From assembly GCA_947853665.1 (NCBI GenBank), contig CANTXF010000066.1:1-64000 (forward strand): DNA of 64,000 nt. Direction: 5' to 3'. Every line of letters starts with the position of its first letter. Within the stretch, counting starts at the first letter, position 1. The notes under the pieces are model-generated. The model ran no database searches, was not told where the DNA came from, and worked only from the letters and a program-made list of their open reading frames with translations. Source of the DNA: an uncultured Deferribacterales bacterium (GTDB lineage: Bacteria > Chrysiogenota > Deferribacteres > Deferribacterales > Mucispirillaceae). Shown here one piece after another: positions 55,020-63,475 of the stretch. The position numbers and the translations under genes were made by a program.

Positions 55020-55250
55020 ATGCTTGTACTGTCACGGAAGACAAACGAAAGTATAATGATAGGGGACTCTATCGAGGTAAAGGTCGTGGACGTTATCGGC
55101 CGCACCGTCAAGCTGGGCATCGAAGCCCCCAGGGACGTGGCCGTTCACCGTAAGGAAGTCTACGAAGCCATCAAGGACGAAAACCTACAGGCCGTTCCTA
55201 AGGAAAATATAATCTCGCTGCTGGAATACTTTAACAAACAGAAAAAGTAA
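55020..55250 (+). CDS. csrA: Carbon storage regulator CsrA
   Basis: 76 residues. Core [22 protein letters not shown] is given here in two blocks, [14 protein letters not shown] and [22 protein letters not shown], with RNA-binding L4 and R44 regions intact. The extended C-terminal helix is typical of species whose CsrA is antagonised by FliW. It binds GGA loops and represses translation; the flgL leader upstream is the obvious local target. The stop overlaps the next start (TAATG). Confidence 0.97.
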   Translation: MLVLSRKTNESIMIGDSIEVKVVDVIGRTVKLGIEAPRDVAVHRKEVYEAIKDENLQAVPKENIISLLEYFNKQKK

Positions 55251-55954
55251 TGCGTCCCAAACACAGCGAAACGCCGGCGGAACTGCCGTTAAAAGATTTA
55301 AAAATACCGCCCGAAGCCATCAACTGTCTGGAATCCATAGAATTTGCCGGGCCTATCGTCCTTGTGGACGATGAAGAAACGCTGCAATACGCCTTAAAAC
55401 GCATTAAAGAAGCCCGCCGTACCGGTTTCGACACGGAATCCCGCCCGGCATTCATAAAAGGGCAGAAGTTTCCCGTTTCCATAATACAGTTTTCCCTGCC
55501 CGACGAGGCTTTTATAATAAAGCTGAAAAAACTTGGCCTGCGGAAGGAAATAAAAGAAATACTTTCCGACGCTTCCGTGGAAAAAATAGGCGTCGGCGTA
55601 TGCGACGATATCAAGCGGCTCCAGGAGCTTGGTTTTTTCAGGCCCGGCGGTTTTACGGACCTTGCAGATATGGCGAGAAAAAAGGGGCTTATCCAGTCCG
55701 GAGCAAGATCCCTTACGGCAAGATACCTTGGCAGAAAGCTCGTAAAAAGCTCCCAGAAAACCAACTGGGCCAGAGACGGGCTTACGGAACGCCAGCTGCG
55801 CTACGCGGCCACCGACGCCTGGATATGCCTGCATCTTATATCCCCCCTTAATGCCGACCGGACTGATTATTTCGCCCTGCGCAGGCAGGAGGAGACCGGC
55901 CTTGAGGAAAACGGCGGAGAAAACAGCCAAGCCGGTGCAGGCGTTGAAGCGTAA
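55250..55954 (+). CDS. DEDDy 3'-5' exonuclease (RNase D / WRN-exonuclease-like)
   Basis: 234 residues. DEDDy motifs are FDTES (D61, E63), GVGVCDD and YAATDAW. There is no HRDC domain, so it is the compact type related to the 3'-5' exonuclease domain of RNase D. RNA trimming or DNA end processing are both possible. It is translationally coupled to csrA by a TAATG junction and overlaps the following gene by 53 bases, so RNA-binding regulator and nuclease are co-expressed. Confidence 0.88.
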   Translation: MRPKHSETPAELPLKDLKIPPEAINCLESIEFAGPIVLVDDEETLQYALKRIKEARRTGFDTESRPAFIKGQKFPVSIIQFSLPDEAFIIKLKKLGLRKEIKEILSDASVEKIGVGVCDDIKRLQELGFFRPGGFTDLADMARKKGLIQSGARSLTARYLGRKLVKSSQKTNWARDGLTERQLRYAATDAWICLHLISPLNADRTDYFALRRQEETGLEENGGENSQAGAGVEA

Positions 55955-56828
55955 GGTCCTCGTTTTCGCTTCCGGCCTTATGGGAGAGCTGACACTGAAG
56001 CTGCTGGCTTCCCGCGGGCGTTTTCCCGAGGTGGCTTCAAACCCGCCGGAATCCATGAGGCGCAGAGCCACGGGAAAAATTTTCTCCCTTTCCGATAAAT
56101 TTAAAATATACGAAACCGGCGGAGCAAAATTTTCCCATGCGGAAGGCTCCCTGCCTGAAGCCGACTGCGCCGTTACCATAGACTGGGCAAAAGATTTTTT
56201 TCACGGCTGCCCGGCTCCATATCCGGTTTACCACACACATCCCAGCCTGCTTCCCCTTTACAGAGGGTATGGCGCAATAAGCGAGCAATTTCTGCGGGGA
56301 GTAAAAATATCCGGCCTTACGGCCTATCTGGACGGCGAAGGCATCGACGCGGGAGACATAGTCTTTCAGGAAAAAATCAAAATATCCTACGGAGACATCC
56401 CGGCGGATTTCATAAGAGCCTGCGCCGCTTCATGCGCCCGTTTCATAGGTATGCTGGAAGACGGGGCGGAATTTGAGGCCCGGCCCCAGAACCACGAAAA
56501 AGGCTTTTACATGGCCAGGACAAGAGGGCGGCAGACGGTTATAGATTTTAACGCCTCGGCAGGAGCCGTATATAATTTTATTACGGCTTATGCCTACCCT
56601 TTTTCGGGAGCCGTATTCTACCACGGGGGCGCAAAATGCAGAGCGACCCGGTGCGCAGTGGAAAAATGGGCGGGGGAATACGGAGAGCCGGGCATGGTAA
56701 CAGCCAAATCGGACTACGGCATCGAGGTGGCCTGCGGAGAAGGCACGGTAGTAATCGGGGAAATATATAAAAACGGCCTTATAAAAGCCTCCCGCTCCGA
56801 TATAGAGCCGGGCGACACGGTTTACTGA
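55902..56828 (+). CDS. Formyltransferase family protein (Fmt-like fold)
   Basis: 308 residues from TTG 55902, supported by AGGAGGAG 7 bases upstream, although it lies inside the preceding gene. The catalytic core YHTHPSLLPLYRGYGAIS (active-site His with SLLPxYRG) and the DGEGIDAGDIVFQEKI block match 10-formyl-tetrahydrofolate-dependent formyltransferases. The C-terminal domain (IDFNASAGAVYNFITAYAYPFSGA) resembles that of Fmt. It may formylate an amino sugar or another amine rather than Met-tRNA; the flagellar and regulatory context makes glycan modification an inference worth testing. Confidence 0.85.
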   Translation: MRKTAEKTAKPVQALKRKVLVFASGLMGELTLKLLASRGRFPEVASNPPESMRRRATGKIFSLSDKFKIYETGGAKFSHAEGSLPEADCAVTIDWAKDFFHGCPAPYPVYHTHPSLLPLYRGYGAISEQFLRGVKISGLTAYLDGEGIDAGDIVFQEKIKISYGDIPADFIRACAASCARFIGMLEDGAEFEARPQNHEKGFYMARTRGRQTVIDFNASAGAVYNFITAYAYPFSGAVFYHGGAKCRATRCAVEKWAGEYGEPGMVTAKSDYGIEVACGEGTVVIGEIYKNGLIKASRSDIEPGDTVY

Positions 56829-57347
56829 TTAAAGATCGGAAACCTTTTCTTCAAATAAGCGTTCTTTCATTAAAAATCTTCCATCCTTTTCCATACATTT
56901 AGTTTTTAATGCGGCTTCACCTCTATATATAATATTAGGGCATCTGCCTTTACCGGAAATTATCCGCACATGGAGTTTTTTATAATTATTAAGTAAACCT
57001 TTCAACTGTTCTATCGTACTTAGCATTTGCTCGATAGCTTTTTTTATATCGCGGCCGCCTTTAAGCTCTATAAGGCAGGCAGTGTTTTTTTGGCACATAA
57101 AAAGCCCGTAGTCGCATCTTTTTAAACCGTCACTGCCATATAAGCCGCCGTCAATTTTTACTTTTGAGATGCAATCTCCCATATCGTTCTTTAGGCGGTA
57201 TTCCAGGTTATTTTCCTTGCATAATATTTCACTGCTATGCAAAACCGGAAAATCTTTTATACGCTCTCCCGGAAAACTGCCCGCCCTATGCCAGCATTTT
57301 CTGCTTCCGATAAGGCATTCTGTTTCTTTTTTCTTATCGGGCATCAT
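56829..57347 (-). CDS. Small PD-(D/E)XK-like partner of an SMC-like ATPase
   Basis: 172 residues, start overlapping the ATPase gene by 14 bases. The middle reads KVKIDGGLYG...RCDYGLF, then NTACLIELKGGRDIKKAIEQM: Asp, then Glu-x-Lys and a following Lys/Gln helix, the layout of a PD-(D/E)XK nuclease core. It has many Cys and Lys. No known family was recognised. With the ATPase it forms a two-gene cassette of AT-richer sequence, and a nuclease effector in phage defence is the best inference. Confidence 0.65.
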   Translation of the reverse strand: MMPDKKKETECLIGSRKCWHRAGSFPGERIKDFPVLHSSEILCKENNLEYRLKNDMGDCISKVKIDGGLYGSDGLKRCDYGLFMCQKNTACLIELKGGRDIKKAIEQMLSTIEQLKGLLNNYKKLHVRIISGKGRCPNIIYRGEAALKTKCMEKDGRFLMKERLFEEKVSDL

Positions 57348-58635
57348 ATTTTATTTCCAAAAGTCTATCGTATTCGCTTCTTATGGTTTCAGAAACTTCG
57401 TCTATTGCCTCCGCCTTTATCATATTAAGCTCATAGTCGAAAATATCTTTCACCTTACCATCATTTAAGAAATATGCGGAAACCTTTTCTTCCGGCAGCC
57501 AAAAAGCCCTGTCGATGATTTTATCGGTTTTTGTAGCGTCCACTTTTCCGGAAATATTTCCTGCAATTAAATTATTTATGGACGTCAATATATACGGGCT
57601 GTGGGTGGTAATCATTATCTGGCTGTTGTTTACATAATTTTTAAATAAAACCAGCAGCTTAACTATATTATACTGCGCTTCCGGGAATAAATGGGCTTCA
57701 GGCTCTTCAAATATTGCAAAGGCGCTTTGTCTTTCAATAATAAGCACATATACCATTGCCAATATCCATAAGGACTCCTGCTGGCCGGAAGATGATACTG
57801 ATAATTTGGTATATTTATTTCCGCTGTGGTATATTCTTTCCTCGCCGTCTGATTGCTTATACTCGCCGTTAAGAACGCTTTTTATCAGATTTCTGGCTTT
57901 TGCGGCAATGGCACGGTCGGGAGCGCGGTTTATTTGTCTGAAAGTTCTTTCCGCTGCTTCAAGCCCTCCGCTTACCTGGGAGCTTATCCTTTGAATAGCT
58001 TTTAAAAAATCCTCCGTGATAAAATCGGGAAGCGTAATATTTTTAACAATCTGCCCTGAAAGGAGAGTTAAAAGCGAGCGGCCGGCAGGAACGAATACGG
58101 GAGTATTTTTAGAATTAAAGATTTTTGACGCTTCATCATAAAAAGATTTTCGCTCGAATTCATCAAAATCTTTTATTTTAGCACTTAAAAAGCTTATATG
58201 TTTTTCACTGTTTTTTTCATATCCATTTACTCTGAGCAGCAAATGCAGGACTTCATCCCGCGTAGTCCTGTCAAATCTGATATTTATGTAAGATTTATAG
58301 TCATCTTTTCCCGGTCTCTGAGAAATCCCTACCCACCTGTCTTCCGACTCGTTAAAATAATACGTTATCTCCATAAAAGGCTCATGAAATACCGGGCCAA
58401 AAAGAGCGATAAATTTACTTTTAAGATATTTATTGAATTCCCTTATAATATATTGTTCCCGTATATTTTCATCTTTATAACCGGCGATCCATAAGGGTAT
58501 GGATTTAAAAAAATACACCAGCTTTGCGATAGTGCTTTTTCCGCTGGCCTGCCTGCCTATCAATATGGTAAAATCGTTTAAATTAATATCGCATCTTTCT
58601 ATGGGGCCAAAATTTTCTATAGAAAGTTTTGCCAT
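57334..58635 (-). CDS. SMC/RecF-like AAA ATPase (AAA_15/AAA_21 type), candidate defence sensor
   Basis: 433 residues; AAGGAGG precedes the ATG. The N-terminus KLSIENFGPIERCDINLNDF leads into Walker A IGRQASGKST. The ABC signature is SVSSSGQQESLW, Walker B FAIFEEPEAHLFPEAQ and the switch His lies in ITTHSPYILTSINN. There is no TOPRIM domain, so it is not OLD. The architecture is that of ATPases in Septu, PARIS, AbiL-like and retron systems, which sense phage and release a partner. Its partner is the overlapping nuclease-like gene. Element copy D lies directly upstream. Confidence 0.85.
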   Translation of the reverse strand: MAKLSIENFGPIERCDINLNDFTILIGRQASGKSTIAKLVYFFKSIPLWIAGYKDENIREQYIIREFNKYLKSKFIALFGPVFHEPFMEITYYFNESEDRWVGISQRPGKDDYKSYINIRFDRTTRDEVLHLLLRVNGYEKNSEKHISFLSAKIKDFDEFERKSFYDEASKIFNSKNTPVFVPAGRSLLTLLSGQIVKNITLPDFITEDFLKAIQRISSQVSGGLEAAERTFRQINRAPDRAIAAKARNLIKSVLNGEYKQSDGEERIYHSGNKYTKLSVSSSGQQESLWILAMVYVLIIERQSAFAIFEEPEAHLFPEAQYNIVKLLVLFKNYVNNSQIMITTHSPYILTSINNLIAGNISGKVDATKTDKIIDRAFWLPEEKVSAYFLNDGKVKDIFDYELNMIKAEAIDEVSETIRSEYDRLLEIKYDAR

Positions 58636-58662
58636 AAAGCCTCCTTAAAAAACGCGGCTATG

Positions 58663-58868
58663 CCTTTATATTTATCAAAGTAATGTATGGAAGATATTTA
58701 TAATACAGCGGCTTGCGGCGGCAATAAACAATAAGACCGAAGCGTTTGGCAAAGCACTGTATAAAGGGCTTAGCCCGAGTTTGCCTTCCCGCGTAGATAT
58801 TATTATGAATGCTTGCGATACCTTAAGAACTGATACTATAAATACCTTCTATAACTAGCTACGTTAGT
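58663..58868 (+). repeat. Dispersed inverted-repeat element, copy D
   Basis: About 206 bases. The left end has GTATGGAAGATATTTATAA, then TACAGCGGCTTGC; the right end reads ACTATAAATACCTTCTATAAC, its inverted counterpart. The core GCACTGTATAAAGGGCTTAG and AGTTTGCCTT matches copy B in the same orientation. It lies between the 8-heme cytochrome stop and the ATPase start. On the minus strand TTTATT-N17-TATTAT near its end could promote the ATPase operon. Confidence 0.8.
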
Positions 58869-58921
58869 GGATAGTTACTAAAAAAATAAACTAACTAAGA
58901 CGCATTTTCAAGGTATTTCAG

Positions 58922-60058
58922 TTACTGATTTATAAGCCTTTTTACCTTTTCCATTTTCTCAAGGTATTTTTTAACGTATTCGGGGGTTTTTCCGTTTATG
59001 CGGGCCATTTCCTCCTCCGTAACGAAGCGGCCTCCCGCAAGGGTAAAGCCTTTCCCGTTATAAAAGGATTTAAAGGGCAGCCCGTCCTTATCAGGCTCAA
59101 GAACCCGGTCCACCTCCCTTTCCAGCATAAAGCGGCGGTCGTTTCCGTGGCAGGCCGTGCACAGCGGGGTTTCCCGCCTTACTGTATGGGGTGTAAAGAC
59201 CTTCCACCGGGCCGCTAGGGGCCTGTTCTCCATACCGACCACAAGGTTCTTGTAAATATCCGTGGCGAACATTATAAAGGACGGCTTTATGGGAGCGTAT
59301 TTTCCGGAGGTTCCGTCCACTGCCAGAGGGGGCCTTTCGTTGACACGCATAAAGCTGCTTTTCAGATACTCCGGCGAAAGCTCCCTTATCCCGTCGAAAT
59401 ACTGCCTGTAAGAGCTTTCCCGCGTGCGTATGTAAAAAGTGCCCAGCTCCATAGGCGCCCAGGCTGCGTGGCATGAAACGCACTCCAGCTTATCGTGGCC
59501 TTTTATGCCGTGGTCGGTAACGCTTTTATCGTATTTGTGGCAGGACAGGCAGTCTTTTGCTTTTTCCGCGCCCATTATATTTTTCATGGAATGGCAGTCG
59601 CCGCAGGTCATGCCTTTTTCATAATGGACGTCGGGGAGCATTTTCATATAGTTTTCTCCCATAAATTCCGGCCCTCTGCGGTAGCGTTCGTGGTCCTCCC
59701 TGATACCCATGCCGGCGTATTCCGCCCCGGTAAAAACGTCCCGGTGGCATTTAAGGCAATCGTTTACGGAGGGCTTTGCGGGCCTGCCGTTATTTTCACT
59801 GTGGCAGTCTGAACAGGAAGAAACGTGGCAGCCGGAGCAGTTTTTTTCAGAAAAATCCCCGTCGAACATACCGGCGCTTGAAGCGATAAATGCCTTCTCA
59901 GCGCTTTTTGAAGCCATAACGGATTCAAGAGCCTTTTCATACCCTGCGTGGCAGGAAAGGCAGTCGGCCCCGGAAGCGCATTTTACCCCGTTTCCCGCAG
60001 CAAGTGCAAGGCTAGCGAAGGAGAGGCTTATGAATATTATCGTTAAGAATTTTATCAT
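58922..60058 (-). CDS. Octaheme c-type cytochrome, periplasmic
   Basis: 378 residues with a signal peptide (IKFLTIIFISLSFASLALAA) and eight CXXCH motifs (CLSCH, CSGCH, CSDCH, CLKCH, CGDCH, CLSCH, CVSCH, CTACH). The last heme is separated from the others by a 115-residue heme-free segment, and 90 more residues follow it. RBS GGGGAG. Its start overlaps the 12-heme gene by 47 bases. Together with it, the porin and the rhodanese gene, it likely conducts electrons across the periplasm or outer membrane. Confidence 0.9.
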   Translation of the reverse strand: MIKFLTIIFISLSFASLALAAGNGVKCASGADCLSCHAGYEKALESVMASKSAEKAFIASSAGMFDGDFSEKNCSGCHVSSCSDCHSENNGRPAKPSVNDCLKCHRDVFTGAEYAGMGIREDHERYRRGPEFMGENYMKMLPDVHYEKGMTCGDCHSMKNIMGAEKAKDCLSCHKYDKSVTDHGIKGHDKLECVSCHAAWAPMELGTFYIRTRESSYRQYFDGIRELSPEYLKSSFMRVNERPPLAVDGTSGKYAPIKPSFIMFATDIYKNLVVGMENRPLAARWKVFTPHTVRRETPLCTACHGNDRRFMLEREVDRVLEPDKDGLPFKSFYNGKGFTLAGGRFVTEEEMARINGKTPEYVKKYLEKMEKVKRLINQ

Positions 60059-61871
60059 AATCTATCTCCCCGCCGTAATACCTGCGCTCGCCCTTATCGT
60101 GGCATACTATGCATTTGTTGGCGTTTATCATATTTGTTATCTCTTTTCCGGAAAGGACGCGGGAGCCTTCCCTCACCACGTCGGACGATACGTTCAGAGA
60201 GCCGTTGTCCATATAATATAAGGGCAGCAGGGGAACGTCGCACCCGTCGCATATTATGGGGGCAGTAAAAAGGCCGTATTTTTCGGAAAAAAGGCCGTCC
60301 CCGAAGCCGTAAAACATGGGGTCGGAATGGCAGCCGGAGCAGGAAACGGCTTTTTCTCCCACATTATGGCCGAAAAAGGGCGCGAATTTCAGCTTTTTCG
60401 CCCCCCTGAATTCCAGAACGAAACCCTCTTTAACCTTCTCCCCTTTACCGTCTATATGGGTGAGAAAGGTCTGGCAGCCGGGAGTGGCGGGTGTAATCCG
60501 GCCTTTCTGGTCCACAGCGAGGGGAAAGGGATAAAAAGTGCGCAGATCTTCCGTTTCCGTAAAAAGGCCCGGCGTGTCCTCATTTTTGACATAATCGCGC
60601 ATGGTTTCGCGTTCATCGTATTCCACGTGGCAGCCGTAGCACTGGATAACCGCGGAGGAATGGCAGGTATGGCAGGCAAGGCGGCCGTGGCCCTTTATAT
60701 CGTGCTCCTGGGTGCCAGTTATTATTTTTACGGGGCGTTCCCTGCCGGAGCGTTTGCCAGCAAGGTAATAAGCGCCGTCCCTTTTATAGACGTTTGAATA
60801 CATGCGCCCCTTGTCCGTAAGCACCATTTCATCCCCGAAGGAAACGGGGTTTTTATAATTTCTGCTTTCAAGGAGGGCTGGCATATTCTCCCTGTCCACT
60901 ACGGCGGTTTCAGGCGGTTTGGACGGGCTGCCGTGGCAGCTTTCGCAGGATATTTCAAGCTGGTCGTACATATTTTCGTAGTAATAGCCGTCGCCCATTA
61001 TTTCGGACGAGGTATGGCAGTCTATGCACTCCATACCCCGAAGAAAATGAATATCCGCCTTCATGTGGCGCAGATTGCGGACGCCGCTCGTAAGAAGGGG
61101 CCCTGGCAGAGCGTCCTTAGTGGGCACAAGGGAATTGTTGCCGTCGTAAAGGCCCTCGTAGGAAAGAGCTATGCGGCCGCTTCTGTTATGGCACACGGCG
61201 CATACCCGGTTGGGCGGCAGCTTTTCCATCCTGTGGCTGGCGGCGTAGCCCTCCCGCCCCTTTATGGCGGCGTCTACTCCTTCGTATTCCCCAAATTCCC
61301 CGGCGGGGAAATGGCAGGCGGAGCAGCCGTCCGAATGGGCGCCTTTATAGCCCATATCCGCAGGGCTTCCAATATGGCAGGCGGAGCAGAATTTACGGTA
61401 CATATCGGCGGATATTTTATCCGTATCTGCCACGTTTTCTATGCGGAAGGGCTTTCCGCCCGCGTCTCTGGGGCCGGGCGGCGGCAGAGGGGCGTAAAGG
61501 CTTCCCGTTTCCTCGCCCCATGCGGCGAGGGTGTTTTTTATTATGCCCGTATTAGTAAGCATAATCGTGGAAGCGGCCCTTTTTACCTGATATTCGTGGC
61601 AGGTTCCGCAGGTTTTTTCCCAATGGGCTGGGGAAGCCGGGTTTTTGCCCCCGGTCATGCCCTTATGGGCCTCCTCCGCGGAAAGGGCTTTGCCGTCTCC
61701 CCCGTGGCAGTCCTCGCAGGCCATAAGGTGGTTTTCTGAAACCTCCTCTATGCCCTCGTGGCAGGAAACGCAGGAAGACACGGCTTCATCCGCCGTAAAA
61801 AAGCGGACTCCCATGAACAAAATAAATGAAATGAAAATTAAAAGAATAAAAACGGTTAAAGCGTTCTTCAT
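60012..61871 (-). CDS. Dodecaheme c-type cytochrome
   Basis: 619 residues. One N-terminal hydrophobic segment (TVFILLIFISFILFMGV) acts as signal anchor or signal peptide. Twelve CXXCH motifs are spread from residue about 35 to 600, in pairs, with a heme-poor block near 420-520; an extra CDGCD lacks the His. No lipobox is seen. Spacing and neighbours (porin and small periplasmic protein upstream, 8-heme cytochrome downstream) suggest part of a trans-envelope electron conduit. Confidence 0.9.
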   Translation of the reverse strand: MKNALTVFILLIFISFILFMGVRFFTADEAVSSCVSCHEGIEEVSENHLMACEDCHGGDGKALSAEEAHKGMTGGKNPASPAHWEKTCGTCHEYQVKRAASTIMLTNTGIIKNTLAAWGEETGSLYAPLPPPGPRDAGGKPFRIENVADTDKISADMYRKFCSACHIGSPADMGYKGAHSDGCSACHFPAGEFGEYEGVDAAIKGREGYAASHRMEKLPPNRVCAVCHNRSGRIALSYEGLYDGNNSLVPTKDALPGPLLTSGVRNLRHMKADIHFLRGMECIDCHTSSEIMGDGYYYENMYDQLEISCESCHGSPSKPPETAVVDRENMPALLESRNYKNPVSFGDEMVLTDKGRMYSNVYKRDGAYYLAGKRSGRERPVKIITGTQEHDIKGHGRLACHTCHSSAVIQCYGCHVEYDERETMRDYVKNEDTPGLFTETEDLRTFYPFPLAVDQKGRITPATPGCQTFLTHIDGKGEKVKEGFVLEFRGAKKLKFAPFFGHNVGEKAVSCSGCHSDPMFYGFGDGLFSEKYGLFTAPIICDGCDVPLLPLYYMDNGSLNVSSDVVREGSRVLSGKEITNMINANKCIVCHDKGERRYYGGEIDYDKILNDNIHKPLLR

Positions 61872-61951
61872 CCGGGTAAAAATGAAGGCGTATATCCCTG
61901 CCGGCCTACGGCCCGGCCGGGAGCTCCGCCAGACGGAAGCTGAAAAAATAA

Positions 61952-61978
61952 TTGCCGGAGGGGGCCGGCCTCCGGCAA
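61952..61978 (-). terminator. Rho-independent terminator after the 69-residue protein gene
   Basis: Minus-strand 10-bp stem TTGCCGGAGG/CCTCCGGCAA with a 7-base loop, followed by TTATTTTTTC. It lies between the small gene and the cytochromes, so it may be an attenuator that lowers cytochrome expression relative to the porin and small protein. Confidence 0.8.
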
Positions 61979-61983
61979 AATTT

Positions 61984-62193
61984 TTAGCAGCCCTGCATCA
62001 TGGGTTTTTTGGCTTTTTTAGCGCCTTTTTCAGCGTCTACGCTTACGCTGTCACCGGCTTTAAGGTCGTTGCCTTTAAGTTCGATAGTGACTTTGTCGCC
62101 GTCAACGCTGATAACTTCGCCTTTTTTAGCGGCCGCGAAAGCGAAAGTAGCTGCCATGAGCATAGCTACAACCATTAAAAGAACCTTTTTCAT
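61984..62193 (-). CDS. Small secreted protein with C-terminal cysteine
   Basis: 69 residues: signal peptide KKVLLMVVAMLMAATFAFA, then a 48-residue mature protein, AKKGEVISVDGDKVTIELKG..LKAGDSVSVDAE, a small KOW/SH3-like beta barrel outline, and a Lys-rich end PMMQGC. GAGAGG precedes the ATG. It sits between the porin and the cytochrome genes, the place taken by the small periplasmic ExtJ in Geobacter ext clusters; homology to it is untested. Confidence 0.8.
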   Translation of the reverse strand: MKKVLLMVVAMLMAATFAFAAAKKGEVISVDGDKVTIELKGNDLKAGDSVSVDAEKGAKKAKKPMMQGC

Positions 62194-62243
62194 AATTCAC
62201 CTCTCTATTTTACGCGGAGGGGTCTGCCCTCCGCGTTATTAAA

Positions 62244-63443
62244 TCAAAATCTGAACTGAGTGTAAAGCTCGAACGTGTTAAAGTTCTGGAAGTTGGGGTC
62301 GTTTTTGTCTTCCTGGTCGAAAGCCGTGTTGGAATACTGGAAGGTTATTTTAATATTCTGCCCCTTTATGTAGTAGTTTGCGCCCACGCCCACGAAATTG
62401 ATTTTCTGGTCGTAGTACCACTGGTTGGAAGCGCTTTTCATAGCGGCGAAATTAAAATAATCGTACCTGGCGAATATCTGAAGCGGTATATTGGGCAGCA
62501 TGTAACCCAGCTTGCCGTAAACGCCTTCTTTCTGGCCGTTCTGCCCCATGGAGCCGACGGACGGGTCGTCGCCCAGATACGCGTCGTCAAAATTCATGTT
62601 TACGTATCCGGCGGAAGCCGTGATCGTACCGAAGGAGAAAGGCTGCTCATAGAATATATCGAAAGAGTAGGCCAGGTAATCCTTTTCGTCCCTTTCGCCG
62701 GCCACGTCTCCGTAAACCACGCCGGGCTCATACTGTACGGCCGCGCCTATGGTAAGAACGGTTTTGTTGCCGCGGTAAGTTCCCGCAACGCCGTATCCGG
62801 TTTCTTTATCCTCAAGGAGGGAAGCCTGGAGACGGGCGGTGTAGCGGAAGTTGGAGGAGCTGGCTTTAGCGTCCCCGCCTCTGCCGGATTTACCTTCCAT
62901 AACGTCTATACGATACTGGAGATAATCGTAGAGAAAATTACCCCACACTGCGACCCCTATATCCCGGCTGGTTTTATAAGGCGTGGCGATAAAGAGGGAC
63001 CTGTCGAGGGTAAGAGGCTCGAAGCAGCCTTCCAGGTTTTCCCTTGTAAGGTTGTGCTTAAACTTACCGAGGCGGAATTTCAGAAAGCTTAAAGGCTCGT
63101 AGCGTATCTGAGCGTCCAGTATATAGAAGTTCTGGTTATCCCCGTCCTGCGATACGGAAAGGGGGTTGATGATCCTGTTTTCTATATATTCCATCTGGAA
63201 ATAGAAGCTCAGAGCCTCGTTATAGGTGCCTATAAAGCCCAGCCTGTTCCTTCTGAAATTAAAGTTAAGGGAAGCCTGGTCGTTTTCCATGCCGCTTCCG
63301 GTATCCCTTGCGGTAAAACCGAACTGCGCGTCGTAAAATATTTTAAGATATTTGCCTTCGCCCAATTCTATGGGGTCGAACGCGAAAGCCTGGGCGGCGA
63401 AGGTCATAAAAGCCAATACGTATATCAATAAACGAAATTTCAT
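62244..63443 (-). CDS. Outer-membrane porin (phosphate-selective porin O/P-like)
   Basis: 399 residues: signal peptide ending AAQAFA, then alternating beta-strands with aromatic girdles and a terminal Phe (ELYTQFRF), the mark for BAM insertion. Segments such as LSFYFQMEYIENRI and FLKFRLGKFKHNLTRENLEG resemble the OprO/OprP-like porins found beside respiratory cytochromes. AAGGAGG precedes the ATG. It follows the rhodanese gene by 32 bases and may serve as anion channel or as sheath for a heme conduit. Confidence 0.88.
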   Translation of the reverse strand: MKFRLLIYVLAFMTFAAQAFAFDPIELGEGKYLKIFYDAQFGFTARDTGSGMENDQASLNFNFRRNRLGFIGTYNEALSFYFQMEYIENRIINPLSVSQDGDNQNFYILDAQIRYEPLSFLKFRLGKFKHNLTRENLEGCFEPLTLDRSLFIATPYKTSRDIGVAVWGNFLYDYLQYRIDVMEGKSGRGGDAKASSSNFRYTARLQASLLEDKETGYGVAGTYRGNKTVLTIGAAVQYEPGVVYGDVAGERDEKDYLAYSFDIFYEQPFSFGTITASAGYVNMNFDDAYLGDDPSVGSMGQNGQKEGVYGKLGYMLPNIPLQIFARYDYFNFAAMKSASNQWYYDQKINFVGVGANYYIKGQNIKITFQYSNTAFDQEDKNDPNFQNFNTFELYTQFRF

Positions 63444-63475
63444 CGTATCCTCCTTAGTTGTTTATCCGCCGGTTA

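Noticed and set aside
57334-58635. OLD-family nuclease
   Set aside because: The protein ends after the ATPase switch region and a short helical tail; no TOPRIM domain follows.
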